From Phyllostachys edulis (Eukaryota; Streptophyta; Magnoliopsida; Poales; Poaceae), in contig CM070566.1 in assembly GCA_036346405.1 (NCBI GenBank), forward strand, positions 16,983,533 to 17,047,532: a DNA stretch of 64,000 nt, given 5' to 3'. Made by a program: the position numbers and the translations under genes. The number at the start of each line of letters is the position of its first letter. Position 1 is the stretch's first letter. Below are positions 11,129-22,227 of this stretch, in pieces. The notes under the pieces are model-generated. The model worked only from the letters and a program-made list of their open reading frames with translations, did not search any database and was not told where the DNA came from.

Positions 11129-14100
11129 GAAAAGCTAAAAAACGATATACCGTTGCTAGAGAAAGTAACGGCATAGCATCTAACCATTCAATCCTCTCAT
11201 CCCTGACTTCATCTCTCCCACTACTCATCTCTATCTTTTGCCCCAAAAACTTCCTGGGCGACTACGTGGACCGCGGGAAGCAGAGCAACAAGACCATCTG
11301 CCTGCTGCTCGCCTACAAGCTCAAATACCCGGAGCATTTCTTCCTCCTCCGTGGCAACCACGAGTGCGCCTCCATCAACCGCATCTTCGGCTTCTACGAA
11401 GAGTGCAAGCGCCACTACAACGTCTGCCTCTAGAAGCACTTCACCGACTGCTCCAACTGCCTCCCCGTCGCCGCCCTCGTGGACGACAGGATCCTTTGTA
11501 TGCACGGTGGCATCTCGTCGGACACCTGCACACTGCCCAGATCAGGCCCCGCCGAGCCCACCGACGCGTCTTTGGACGGCACCGCTCTGCAACTTGCTCT
11601 GGTCAGACCCCAGCGCTGCCGTCAGGGGTTGAGCAAAGGTGAGCTCATTGACACTTTTTGAAACTTTTGGTTTCTAGAAACTTAATGAAACTTGCTAAAT
11701 CTTTTTTGCTTTTTGTTTGATTTTTGATGAAATTTTTTGAAACTTGCTGAAATTTCTTGAATTTTTTTATCTGAAACTTATGGAAACTTCATGAAACACA
11801 TTAAAAATTAGTTGAAACTTAATGAAACTATATGAAACTTGATGAAACACGACGAAACTTGGGATGAAACTTCATGAGACTTGGGATGGAACTTAATGAA
11901 ACTGAATGAAACTGGGTGAAATCTGATGAAACTTGAGATGAAACTTCATGAAACTTAATGAAACTCCAAGTTTCATCCCAAGTCTCATGAAGTTTCATCC
12001 CAAGTTTCACCGTGTTTCATTAAGTTTCATAAAGTTTCATCCCAAGTCTCATGAAGTCTCATGAAGTTTCATGAAGTTTTATCCCAAGTTTCATCGTGTT
12101 TCATCAAGTTTCATGAAGTTTCATCCCATATCTCATGAAGTTTCACTAAGTTTCGTCAAGTCTCATGGAGTTTTATTAAGTTCCATGAAGTTCCATCCCA
12201 AGTCTCACGAAGTGTCATTAAGTTTCATGAAGTTTCATCCCAAGTTTCATATGGTTTCATTAAGTGCCATGAAGTTTCAGCCCAAGTCTCATGAAGTTTC
12301 ATCCCAAGTCCCATGAAGTTTCATGAAGTTTCATGAAGTTTCATCCCAAGTTTCATCATGTTTCATTAAGCTGTATGAAGTTTCATCCCAAATCTCATGA
12401 AGTTTCATTAAGTTTAATGAAATTTCATCCCAAGTTTCATCATGTTTCATCAAGTTTCATGAAGTTTTCATCCCAAATCTCATGAAGTTTTATCGTGTTT
12501 CATCAAGTTTCATGAAGTTTCATCCCAAGTCTCGTAAAGTTCCATCACAAGTTTCATCGTGTTTCATCAAGTTTCATCGTGTTTCATTAAGTTTTCAGAA
12601 GTTTCAACCCAAGTCTCATGAAGTTTCATCCCAAGTCTCATGAAGTTTCATCCCAAATTTCATCATGTTTCATCAAGTTTCATATAGTTTCATGAAGTTT
12701 CATTCCAAGTTTCATCGTGTTTCATTAAGTTTTATGAAGTTTCATCCCAAGTCTCATGAAGTTTCATTAAGTTTTATGAAGTTTCATCCCAAATTTCATC
12801 GTGTTTCATCAAGTTACATGAAGTTTCATCCCATGTCTCATGAAGTTTCATTAAGTTTTATCGTGTTTCATCAAGTTTCATTAAGTTTAATGAAGTTCCA
12901 TCTCAAGTCTCATGAATTTTCATCCCAAGTTTCATCGTGTTTCATCAAGTTTCATATGGTTTCATTAAGTTTCAGCCCAAGTCTCATGAAATTTCATCCC
13001 AAGTCTCATGAAGTTTCATGAAGTTTCAACCCAAGTCTCATGAAGTTTCATCCCAAGTCTCATGAAGTTTCATTAAGTTTCATCCCAAGTTTCATAATAT
13101 TTCATTAAGTTTTATGAAATTTCATCACAAGTCTTATGAGGTTTCATTAAATTTCATGAAGTTTCATCTCAAGTTTCATCGTGTTTTATCAAGTTTCATG
13201 AAGTTTTCGTCCTAAGTCTCATGAAGTTTTATTGAGTTTTATGAAGTTTCATCCCAAGTTTCATGAAGTTTCATCCCAAGTTTCATCGTGTTGCATCAAG
13301 TTTCATATAGTTTCATAAAGTTTCAACCCAAGTCTCTTGAAGTTTCATCCCAAGTTTCATCCCAAGTATCATCGTGTTTCATCAAGTTTCATATAGTTTC
13401 ATGAAGTTTTCATCCCAAGTCTCATGACTATTTGAGTAGGGAGGAGAGGAACAAGTTGCTAGGAGAGGAGGACAGTGGAAGTTTCACCGACGCATATGGT
13501 CTTTGGAGGGCTTGGCGTGGAGTGTGGGACTGAGCTTGGTTCTTGCAGATTGCTTTGTGGAGCACGGGGACACTTCGATGGCGCGTTGTGTACGTGGTGC
13601 CTACAGGAACCGGGAGAGACACGAGAGGAAGACACCGGTGGATCGTTGGATGGAAACAGATCGTAGGGCTCTGCCTTATCTCGTTGAATCGGTATTCGAC
13701 GGTATAGCGTCATATAGCCGCACCCTATATATATATATATATATATAGGAAAATAGTATGGTACTCCTGAGAGTACGTACTCCCACCTATATATATATAT
13801 ATATAGTACAATATGACTTGAACATCAAATCAATTTACTAGAGATATAGAAGAGAACTATATTATACAAATCCTAACCGATTCTTATTCTATGTCTAATA
13901 ATTTTGCCACACAAGACAACACTCTAACATCTCCCCATAGTCGGAGCGGGAGCGTCACTAACGCTGAGATCGGAGAAAAAGCCAACGAGAATGCTCAAGC
14001 TAGAGTAGAAGCCAACGAGGAGTGCCATGCGAAGAGCCGTTGGTGAAGTTGTCTGTTGTCAAGGAAGTAGTTGAGCCGTCAAATCGGAAGAAAACAACAG

Positions 14101-17100
14101 GTGTCGGGTAGAGGACATCAGCTCATTGTAACACCTCGATCCAATACAAAGCCCAAAATGTCACATAAATCATTCTCACTACCAATTTAAACCATAATTA
14201 ACAATAATTCCAGCAAGGTATGCATGGAATAAAACCCTCCAAGGGTCAAGGATGAGGAAGGTGCAGGGGTGCTCTAGCCACAAGGAATCGATGCGGGGTT
14301 CACTGAGGAAGAAATGGCAGTGAAGGCGACGCTGTCGGCCTGAGTTAGGGAAGAAATGACAATGCACCAGCTCCTGTGGACTAGAGAGGAACTCTCTAGA
14401 GCAGTGGAAATGGCGATGGGGGTGCAGCGGCCAAAAATGGAGCTCGGAGCTCTCAGTGTTTGAGCTCGACTGAGGAGGAGAAAAGGAGAGGGAACGAGCG
14501 TAGTGGTGAGGAAAGAATGAGAGGAAGCTCAGGGTAGCTTCTTATAGGCAGTGGGGCGGAGGAACACGAGGGATAGGTGCGTGACCGCGGGCAAGGGCGA
14601 CGACGCACTCGGATGCGTCGAGGTGACCACGGGCAGGGATGGGTGAGTAGAGGGCAGGCATGGGTGAGCGGAGGTGACGGGAGATGATGGAGGTAGTTGG
14701 ACGACAAAAACCAGGGGCGGTGCAGCAAAACCGCGAGCACATGACGACATGCTCACGAGTGTGCGCTAGCGAGGGCACATGTGCGTGAGGTGCACGAAGC
14801 TCCCTGGCAGTGGGGCCCACTATCAGCGAAAGGGTGAGAGGAGCTTTAGGTTTAGGTTTTGGATTTATAGCTGAATTTTTACACTGAGCAAATGACCTCT
14901 AAGTTTTGTGAAACTTTTTGTGAGCGCTCCTGACCTAATATAGTTTCTCATGTAAATTTCTCAGTGGTTTATCTCTTTTGTGATTTTCTCAAAAATTCTT
15001 ACAAGTTTCTGTTATTATGTATTTGTATTTGTTATTCTCAACAAAATTTCACATAAGTTGTTTAGTGAATTTTTCCTGAGAGATTATGCCTAAAACAATT
15101 GTCTCAACTAATATTTTTATTTTTTTATCTATTTTTTTAAGTGTATGTTTGTTTGTATTTCATGATTTGCTTTTAAAAGTTCAAAATTCAAACATGGCTA
15201 GATTTTCATATGCAAAATGATCAAAGTGTTTTTCCTAATGCATTTATATTATGTATTCCCAAAATATGGATTTTAGGGTGTTACACTGTCTACCAGGGAA
15301 CCAACCGTCCACAATTGTTTTTACCGACAGACATCACTTTTCCTAGCAGAGGGTTAGACCCTATTGGCCAAATTTTCTCGCATACAAAAATATTTTCGAC
15401 AATGTGCATTTCAGAATTCAGTCAAATATAAAATTTTGGAGAATTGCCGATACACACACTGCCATTGAGAACAATATGTATTTTTGTACTATATATTGCC
15501 GCTATCTAATATACAATCAAGATGTCATAGGAAGCAAACACACGGAATAATCAAATCAACAAAAAGTACTGGAAATACACAAAATATTGTCACATACATC
15601 ATCTATATGTGCCAGACAATACCATCATCCAATTATCACTAACACAATACATAAAACCACATCCAGCTAGCTAGCTGAGATGCATGTCTAGTCCAATACC
15701 CATCTCTTGTCCATACTTGCAAAAAGAAATTGTTTGACTAGTAGCTAGCATTATATTCTAACTAGGAAATACACATTCAAAAGGTACCACTAGCATCCTT
15801 GCAATTGAAACTACATGCACACAAAAAAAGACACCATCCTTTCCCTAGGTTTGCCATTTCCCTAGCATCCATGCACTTCAACAGCAAAGGTTAACATTGC
15901 AGAGAATTTAGTGATCACCTCGTGAGAATGGTAGGGACAAGTAGAAAGTAAATAAAGGCAATGAAGGTAAAATTCACAAATTAAAGTTACATAGATTCAA
16001 TCAAGTACTGCAAAGACCTTACCTTATAATATTTCACTTATATTTGCTCTAGATATCATCCATTTAAAACAGAGAAGCTGAGTTGTATGATCATGTCCAC
16101 AGTAAATCAAGAGAAATGGTAAAGAACAAGAAATGTGAAATCCTAGTGGGAATTTTACTTCTACCAAGAAACAACAGTAGTGGCAACTAAATTTCCACAG
16201 AAAATTCTATATCAATATAAGCTAAATTGGTCCTTCAGAGAGGAGGCACACATAGAAAAATTAACAATGGGTTGTAAAAGCACCACATGCCACACATGGG
16301 ACTAGAAACATGCAAGTAAATCTGGGATAGGCTAGCATAGACTGATGTTTTATTTCAATCAGATATATACATATAAAAACATTCACAGAATGTCAGTCCA
16401 TATGATGAAGCAAAGCTCACCTAGGATATTAGAGCATTTGAGAAGACTAACGTCTTGGTGTTCTTGCAATCAATCAGAAAAAAACAGAATCAATTTTTCT
16501 CATACCTACACTATTCCCTTCCAAAAAATGTTAGATTTCAATATTGATCGATTAAAGACAATAGGTAAATAACATTTTACTAGAGGCACAGTATAGCACA
16601 CATACATAATATTTCACATTGTAGTAATCTCTAGTAAAAGTTATCATTTGTAGGAAACACTGCTCTTAAAACTTTTCTAGTATGGCTAAGAAAACAAAAG
16701 AAGCATTAGTAAGGCATTACGCAACTTATACTTCTGCCAACAAACAAGAATAATAGTGGCAGCTAAAATTCCTATAATACACCAGTTGAATTAAGCAATG
16801 AACAACCATAAAAAAACAGACTTTAACAAGTATAGAGCACACTGTTTTGTATTTCGCAGTGAATGGTAGCTTAGTTTTTGCTAGAGCATTTCAGGTCATT
16901 CTGATTTGCATGTAGAAAAAAGCAGCATAACTACCTATATGATGTTATCATTATCCAGTTTCCCTCGATTCCTCCATTATTCATGCTCAGAACCCATGAA
17001 GAGTAGTAACATCAGAACCTGTACTTAATGAAATTGATCTGCAATGTGGCCATGCAACTGAAGAGTAGTAACATCTTGTTTGTAGTGTACGCACAAACAA

Positions 17101-17624
17101 AAGATCCATACACACAACTAAACCATAGTGTACGCACAACATGTAACGAATAACATTTTAATTCCACTGATCTAGCAACTCAACAAAAGGGTTCCCTTTT
17201 CCCCCTCAGCACAATACAAAAACAAAGAAGCTATTGTACAAGTCCAATAGAGCTTATCCAACGATGGTAACTTCAGACATCTGTGTAAAAATAATGTAGT
17301 TTTGAAATGCAATATCCTTATAGGGGAACATCCTAATTTAGTACCAAATTGAAAAGAGCATGCTCATACCTTCAGCTCTCCTTGTGATTCCTGATGGCTA
17401 GAGAGGAGATCGGCGTGGTGGAGAGATGATAGGAACCAGGGTTCGCCAGTGTGGGGTTGTGGGAACCTAGGTTGACGGCGGCAGGTTGCGGCAGCTGGAG
17501 GTCAACGGATCTGGGACGAAGGTACCGAGGTCACCGTTGTTAGAATAAGGTATTAGAATATGAACTCTTTTGTATTTCCTTATGTGTCTTTTGTATTGCC
17601 TTATTTGTATCGACATACACCCTT

Positions 17625-17686
<62 letters not shown>

Positions 17687-20600
17687 ATTGGCCTCTTCAA
17701 TACACAATATTCATAACATGGTATCAGAGCAAAGGTTAGGGTTGGGGCTTACTTTACTGTAGCCGCCTCCACCTCCTAGCTGCTGCTCGTCTTCCGCTAC
17801 CCGCTGCCCCTGGGAGGAGCTTCTCCACTCCCAGGGACGGCCTCTCATTGGCGCCCGTGCTCTCTCGCCGGATCTTTCCCATGCTGCCGCTCGGGCCACC
17901 TAGGGCTCGTCTTTATCCACGGCCTCAACCTCGAAGCCTACCGCGCCTGGGGAGTCGACACGCTCGTCTTTGCCGCGCTGCTCATGTCCTTGGGCCTCGT
18001 CACGTGGCGGTGCTTGGAGGTGGTTCTCCCGAGCTACCGCCTCAACATCGTCTTCTGGATCGGGCCGCCGCCACCTCGTGCTCCTCCAAATCGTGACGAC
18101 CTTGTGCTCCTCCAGCTCTCCCTCCGCCGGGACCAAGTGGATGTGCGTGCCCGAATCGAGCCGCCGCCTCCGAATCGGTGTTTCCCCCTGCTCGTGCTCG
18201 CCTCCTTGTGCGCCTCGCGTAGCCGCCGCCCTAGATCGAACGGATCCGTCACCCGAAGCTCACCACCGAGTCCCAACGACCTCTACCATCTCCCTCCTTT
18301 GCTGATCTTTTGGTGGAGAGAGGACGATCTCGGCTTGGGAAGGAGTAAAGGAGGAGCTTGTGGGGAAGAACCGTGGAGAAGAGGGGAGCAATCTGGATAG
18401 AGGCACAAAGTCGAGGGGAGCAATCTGGTATCTAGATAGAGGCTTCGATGAAGTCGTTCTGGCTTCACTGACCGGCTCTGGATTCTCTACTGGCTCTGGC
18501 TCCGATTTCTACTTTGGCTTCTCTAGTTATCCTTTGAGTCATTTTTTCTTCCGTTGCATCCATCTAAGTCTGTATCACTTAATCTTTGAGTTCGTCTAAG
18601 CCATGCAAGTCCACAAATTTATTATCAGTCATAGAAGCATAGGAATTCCCCTTTGCATGGCAGTAGTTGCCACTGTCGCTCTTTTCTTCGAGCCGCTGTA
18701 GATTGTAGAAGTCGTTATGATGCCGCCGTTTCTTTCTTAGCCGCCGCCCCGAGTTTCTAAGGCCTCCGCGTTTCTTCTGCACTGCGCCTTTGCTGCGCTT
18801 CTTGTGCACTGCGCCGCTGCCATCTTAGGCTTCGATTTACGCCACCATGCTTCTATCTATTCCTCTTCGGTTTGAGTTGATAGCTTTCTCTATATTTGTC
18901 GATTTTATCATCTTCTTCGTCGTGTTGCCGCGGTCGACTTTGCTCCCGCACCTTGTGCTTTATTTATGGGTTGTCGTACGACCTCGGATGGGAGATCTTT
19001 TGATACTCGATATATTTTCCAAGAGCTGCATGCTACGACAACATTATCAAGACTCAGATTTTGGATTTTCCATAGTTTAGTGTCAACCCTTTTCAAATGC
19101 AATGCTATTGCATACGCCTTGCATTTGAGGGGGGGTTAGAATAAGGTATTAGAATATGGACTTTTTTGTATTTTCTTATCTATCTTTTGTATTGCCTTAT
19201 CTGTATATGGCATACACCCTTTGTACCCTATATATATTGTCCATTGGGCTTCTTCAATACACAATATTCATAATAGCCATCTTGTGGTTGTGGAAGACAG
19301 GGAACTGACCGTGCAGAGTCACCGTAGCCGGGATCGCCGGATCTAGGACGACCTCGCAAAGGATTGCCACCTCGTGGTCGAGTTCGCCGATGCAGGCCTA
19401 TACTAGGGTTGGATCTTGGTAGTGGTTAGCTTGGGAGGGATGGCGGCGGGGCACAGAGGATTGTTGGAGGATGGTGTTGGGGTTGACAAAGAGTGTCAGT
19501 GGGGGTCGAAGAAGGGTGGCCACAGGGATCTTGAGAAGGGCGGCATTGAGGGCTAGGAAAGTGCATCTGCGACGGAAGAGGTGTGGGGGCAACAAGTGTG
19601 ATGGCGACAGTGGGGTTGATGGAGTACGGCGTCGGTGGAGCAAGTACGACAGCCAAAGTGGGTGTTGAGGAAGTGTGGCGACGCGCAGTAGAGGTACAGA
19701 GGGGACCACAAGGGTTTGTCCTTATTTGAGTAGAGAATTTGTCAGTTTTTAGACCCGCGCACTCAATTTCATATTTTTAGGGCAGCGTGAATTTTAGTAT
19801 TTTCGTCCCTCCGCTCCAACCTAATACCTAGAAGAGGGTTAGTCCTTGCTACATTTTTCCCAACAATTTTTGTGACTGAAACACTACGTTATATCTGATA
19901 GACATTCTGCCCTTATACCTACTTTCACTAATAGATAGTTTGACCTTCATTTTTTTTTCTAAACTTGTCGATAGAGAATTTGCTGAATTTAAATATTTCT
20001 ACGGACGGACTTTCAGCCCTCAATTGTGTGTCATGGTGTAGTGATATTTAGGCCCAAAACAGAAACCCAACAAGCACACGCAAGCTCGGTGCAGCAACTT
20101 GATCCGATGGCGACATCGATTGCCAGTGGTGGTGGCCTAATGGAGGCGGTGGTGGTGTCCGACAGTAATGACGGGAGGCGCTGACCCAGAGGTGGCAGCT
20201 AGGATGATGTCGAGAGTGAGCATCTGGTGGAGGGTGTGCATGTCCTCGAGTAGGCTAAGGAGGACGACGGTGCAACAACCTTGTGGTAGCAACAGTGACC
20301 TCAAAGGAGTTGGTGGCGGTGGCCTCATAGGGTACAAATCCTAACTGATTCTTATTCTATCTCTAATAATCTTGCAGTACAAGACATCTACACTAACACC
20401 TTTGACACTCTGGGTAACATAAGACATAATATGGACACATCTATTAGAAATTATTAATATTTAGATGTAATCATGCGAAGCACTTTGGTTCTACAATCAA
20501 ATTAACAAGAAAAATTCCAAAAATATTTGGGAATGTACTTCTCAATTTACTCTATCTCAATATAAAACTGCAACTTCAATTTGAGTTTATGCTGGGTCCC

Positions 20601-22194
20601 GGGAGACATAAAAATGAGATAAATTTTATAGATGATAAACTAAAAGGAAAAAAAGAAAATGACAAGTTACTTTCGCAGCAAATTTGTTCTTTCTTTTCTT
20701 GTGGCACAATTCGAAATTGAGCTTGAAACTCCAAACAGTGCCACTACGAGTTTCAATTTGTGTTGGTGATATAAAATAAGAAAAAACTTCGTACTAATTT
20801 GATCATTAAATCAAAGTGGTTTGCATAAAATTACACAACACTTTGTTTTGCATTACGCATGTTCTTTTTTTGTAAATACTACCTATGTTCTTTTTTACCT
20901 GTCGTTTTGGGCATCGACCAGGTCTATATGACCAAGCCCAAAATGAGTTGAATTAGGCCCACATGATGTGGCCCATGAGTGTGTACCTTGGTAGTCTAGC
21001 TTGAGCAACATATAAGGCCAGTTGAGTCCAAACCACAAACTTCGGGTTAACCATTTTACGCAAAGCGAGGACGGCGTATGCGGGGTTAGTGTGTGTGCAT
21101 CCATAATTTATTCCAAATGGGAGTAGGCCTGAGCCAATTTGGACCCTAGAGATCTCCGAGATACACCTTTGACCATTACTTTTTCTAATTATTTGTTAGT
21201 AAATTATGAAAAATATAATAATGTAAAAGTATTTTTATAGAAAATTTAGTGATATCATTTCCACGTGAAAAATCCAAATACTTTTGTGCGTATTAGCGGT
21301 CAAAATTTTAAAAGATTGAGTGCACATATTTTAAAATGACATCTAAAAAAGAACGAGGGAGTAATAACAATCTGTCTTGAACTCTTCCAGGGTTCAGAGC
21401 ACATTTAACTTTGGCCTAGGAGAAGTTTTCGCATTTGGATGTATCAAGGGCTCAAGAAATTATGCAAGGAAACATTCTCCGTTCTCTAGTTTGATTGCCA
21501 AGGGCATTGCTTGCCAACCCTGCAAATTCTACAAGTGTAAATAAAAAAAATCTAAACAAGATGCCATCAATTTTAGTGCATACTGATATATAAAATTTGT
21601 TCCAGATGGATCTGTCTATTTTATTGCACACAGTCATGATTGGAATTGAGGCTTGCACTTTTCAGAAGTGTACATTAAGCGCCCTTGCCAACGATTATTC
21701 CCTACATGGACATCCTGGCATGAAATAAACCTTGTTTTCATATGGTCACATCTAACTGCTCTTGTGCCATGAACACTTGTACTTTACATATTTGTTCTGA
21801 AAATACAGGGTATCAGTAAACCAAGTGGTTCAGCACAATCACACACAATATGTGCATGATTGTGTTCCCGACAGCATGACCAAAAAGAAAAATTCCCACT
21901 AGCCTTCTGATGAACTCTATATTCAAGAGGGGGGGGGGGGGATGTTGTCGGCTTATGTGCGTCACACTTATTAATACTGTCCACATTTGCTCCATCGTAA
22001 AGCTTCTAATCTGCAACATCTTAATTCGTTACAGGGTTGTGATCGGATACCGTAATGGACTGGCAATGATGGAAATTGACCATAATAAAGAACCTGTGGC
22101 TAACACCAATGGCAGTAAGGCCGGCCTAAAAAGGAAGCAGTTGAGCGAGACGGAGCGGAGATATAAAAAAGTCAAGATTGGTGATTTGTTGTAG
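8445..22194 (+). CDS. Coatomer beta-prime-like WD40 propeller, seven exons
   Basis: Exons 8445-8497, 8601-8655, 9528-9929, 10040-10174, 10388-10530, 21391-21456 and 22035-22194 keep one frame. They match the N-terminal propeller of coatomer subunit beta-prime (COPB2/Sec27) blade by blade. Key segments are DVHPTEPW, AKFIARKQW, AIHPTEPYVLSASD, NPKDTNTFATG, IWDLQKKSC, SHPELPILMTASGGT and VVIGYRNG. In COPI this propeller reads dilysine retrieval signals on cargo. The rest of beta-prime (second propeller and solenoid) is absent. Instead a basic tail (LKRKQLSETERRYKKVKIGD) ends at TAG 22194. No start codon is evident in the first exon, and its phase matches the upstream kinase, which suggests a fusion. 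Intron 5 is about 10.9 kb and full of transposons. The sixth exon ends AG|AA rather than AG|GT, so correct splicing is doubtful and the gene may be decaying. Confidence 0.75.
8656..9527 (+). other. WD40 intron 2 with 20-bp direct repeats
   Basis: No coding exon is seen. GTGAATTTTGGTAGCACTAG occurs at 9198-9217 and again at 9431-9450, flanking about 213 bp that resembles a degenerate Stowaway element (same family flavour as 5796-6047). A short mirrored arrangement of TACACTCCAATTTT with AGTGGCCAAAGT lies near 9080-9145. Confidence 0.5.
11084..11126. repeat. (AT)n microsatellite
   Basis: About 21 uninterrupted AT dinucleotides. It abuts the left side of the segment that contains the PP1 relic and minisatellite. 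Another TA tract (13727-13748) abuts the right side. Confidence 0.95.
11251..11634 (+). pseudogene. PP1-type serine/threonine phosphatase relic
   Basis: A GC-rich intronless fragment matches the catalytic core of protein phosphatase 1. It carries the metal-binding signatures GDYVDRG and RGNHECASINRI, then NCLPVAAL and CMHGGI, and later NLLWSDPSAAVRG in another frame. A TAG stop at 11431 replaces the Trp expected after NVCL. A frameshift lies near 11530, and a TGA follows AVRG. The N-terminal quarter and the C-terminal end are missing. It cannot make an active enzyme. It was presumably captured or retroposed before the surrounding minisatellite expanded. Confidence 0.85.
11656..13432. repeat. 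AGTTTCATGA minisatellite with an orientation switch
   Basis: About 1.8 kb is built from a 10-bp motif AGTTTCATGA and a 12-bp variant AGTTTCATCCCA, arranged in irregular higher-order strings. From about 11656 to 11964 the motif reads in the opposite orientation (TGAAACT), and from about 11965 onwards it reads forward. The array therefore contains a fold-back with arms of roughly 300 bp. Repetitive frames such as KFHPKSHEVS are by-products of the repeat, not proteins. Confidence 0.9.
13433..14126. other. Non-coding, two TA tracts
   Basis: After the minisatellite comes about 290 bp of mixed sequence, then (TA)n at 13727-13748 and again at 13787-13806, with 38 bp between them. The segment AAAACGATATACCGTTGCTA near 11140 has a weak inverted match near 13700 (GACGGTATAGCGTC). 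This hints at inverted ends of one TA-bounded unit. No gene is supported. Confidence 0.4.
14127..15285 (-). mobile_element. Solo LTR, Gypsy-like
   Basis: The block is bounded by perfect 9-bp inverted ends TGTAACACC and GGTGTTACA (1,159 bp). Read on the minus strand it has an AT-rich U3 and then a GC-rich leader, as in the other TGTAACAC-type LTRs of this window (for example 25242-25963, which shares the end segment AAAGCCCAA). No flanking internal domain is present. The 5-bp flanks (CTCAT, CTGTC) do not match, so a clean target-site duplication is lacking. Confidence 0.6.
15286..17537. other. Unassigned intronic sequence
   Basis: AT-rich, with no reading frame that resembles a known protein. 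No tandem repeat or clear terminal repeat was found by eye. It is part of the large WD40 intron. Confidence 0.4.
17628..17683. repeat. (TA)n inside the left short LTR
   Basis: About 28 TA units inside the left LTR. The right LTR has only a short TATATAT at the same place, so the tract expanded after insertion. Confidence 0.9.
17900..18075 (+). other. Possible captured gene fragment inside the short-LTR element
   Basis: One frame of the GC-rich interior reads like part of a membrane protein. A hydrophobic stretch LVFAALLMSLGLVTW is followed by SYRLNIVFWIG, then low-complexity Pro/Arg codons. It does not match Gag or Pol. It may be a host gene fragment carried by the element. The source was not recognised, and the open frame may simply reflect GC-rich composition. 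Confidence 0.3.
19276..20878. other. Unassigned intronic sequence with a CACTA-like end
   Basis: No gene is supported. GTCATGGTGTAGTG at 20030-20043 is, on the minus strand, CACTACACCATGAC, a plausible CACTA-type terminus. CACTACGTTATATC at 19882 faces it. No 3-bp target duplication was found, so this remains a suggestion. GC-rich segments at 19390-19690 and 20100-20330 have open but unrecognisable frames. Confidence 0.3.
20879..21361. mobile_element. Stowaway-like MITE, internally enlarged
   Basis: TA-flanked ends read CTACCTATGTTCTTTTTTA on the left and, inverted, CTCCCTCGTTCTTTTTTAG on the right. The interior is longer (483 bp) than a normal Stowaway, so it probably contains a secondary insertion around 20920-21140. 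Its right end lies only about 30 bp from the acceptor of the sixth WD40 exon. Confidence 0.55.
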
Positions 22195-22227
22195 GCCTAT
22201 TACAAAGTGAAAAGTTTCGTTGATTTG

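Larger units (their letters stand above)
17538..19275 (+). mobile_element. Short-LTR non-autonomous retrotransposon
   Basis: The left LTR (17538-17718) and right LTR (19134-19275) share TTAGAATAAGGTATTAGAAT at the start and TTCAATACACAATATTCATA at the end. The left copy is longer because of a TA expansion. TGGTATCAGAGC, the usual initiator-Met primer-binding site, follows the left LTR at 17719. A polypurine tract (TTTGAGGGGGGG) precedes the right one. The roughly 1.4 kb interior encodes no Gag or Pol. Flanks ACCGT and GCCAT could be a decayed target-site duplication. The size and structure fit a TRIM/LARD-type element mobilised by an autonomous Copia. Confidence 0.85.
10531..21390 (+). other. 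10.9-kb intron 5 of the WD40 gene, transposon mosaic
   Basis: The exon before it ends TTCAG|GTAAAAC and the exon after it follows CTTCCAG. The beta-prime protein continues across it without loss (NSTTFR then VQSTFNFGL). Everything between is secondary sequence: a PP1 relic, a minisatellite, TA tracts, LTRs and MITEs. A near-repeat of about 17 bp (GCATTAATGCACCATA) occurs at 10614 and 10673. A roughly 45-bp block (ACAAATCCTAAC-GATTCTTATTC...) occurs at 13876 and again at 20334. Confidence 0.7.

Noticed and set aside
12071..13021. Open frames with a repeating KFHPKSHEVS-type peptide
   Set aside because: They are a by-product of the 10-12 bp minisatellite. Several frames and both strands give similar repetitive peptides, and there is no gene context.
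17719..17730. TGGTATCAGAGC as a tRNA gene fragment
   Set aside because: It is only the 12-base primer-binding site after an LTR. No tRNA arms are present. The same holds at 47162.
19882..20043. A 162-bp mini-CACTA
   Set aside because: Only CACTAC is shared between the ends and the 3-bp flanks differ (AAA, ATA). The evidence is too weak for a feature.
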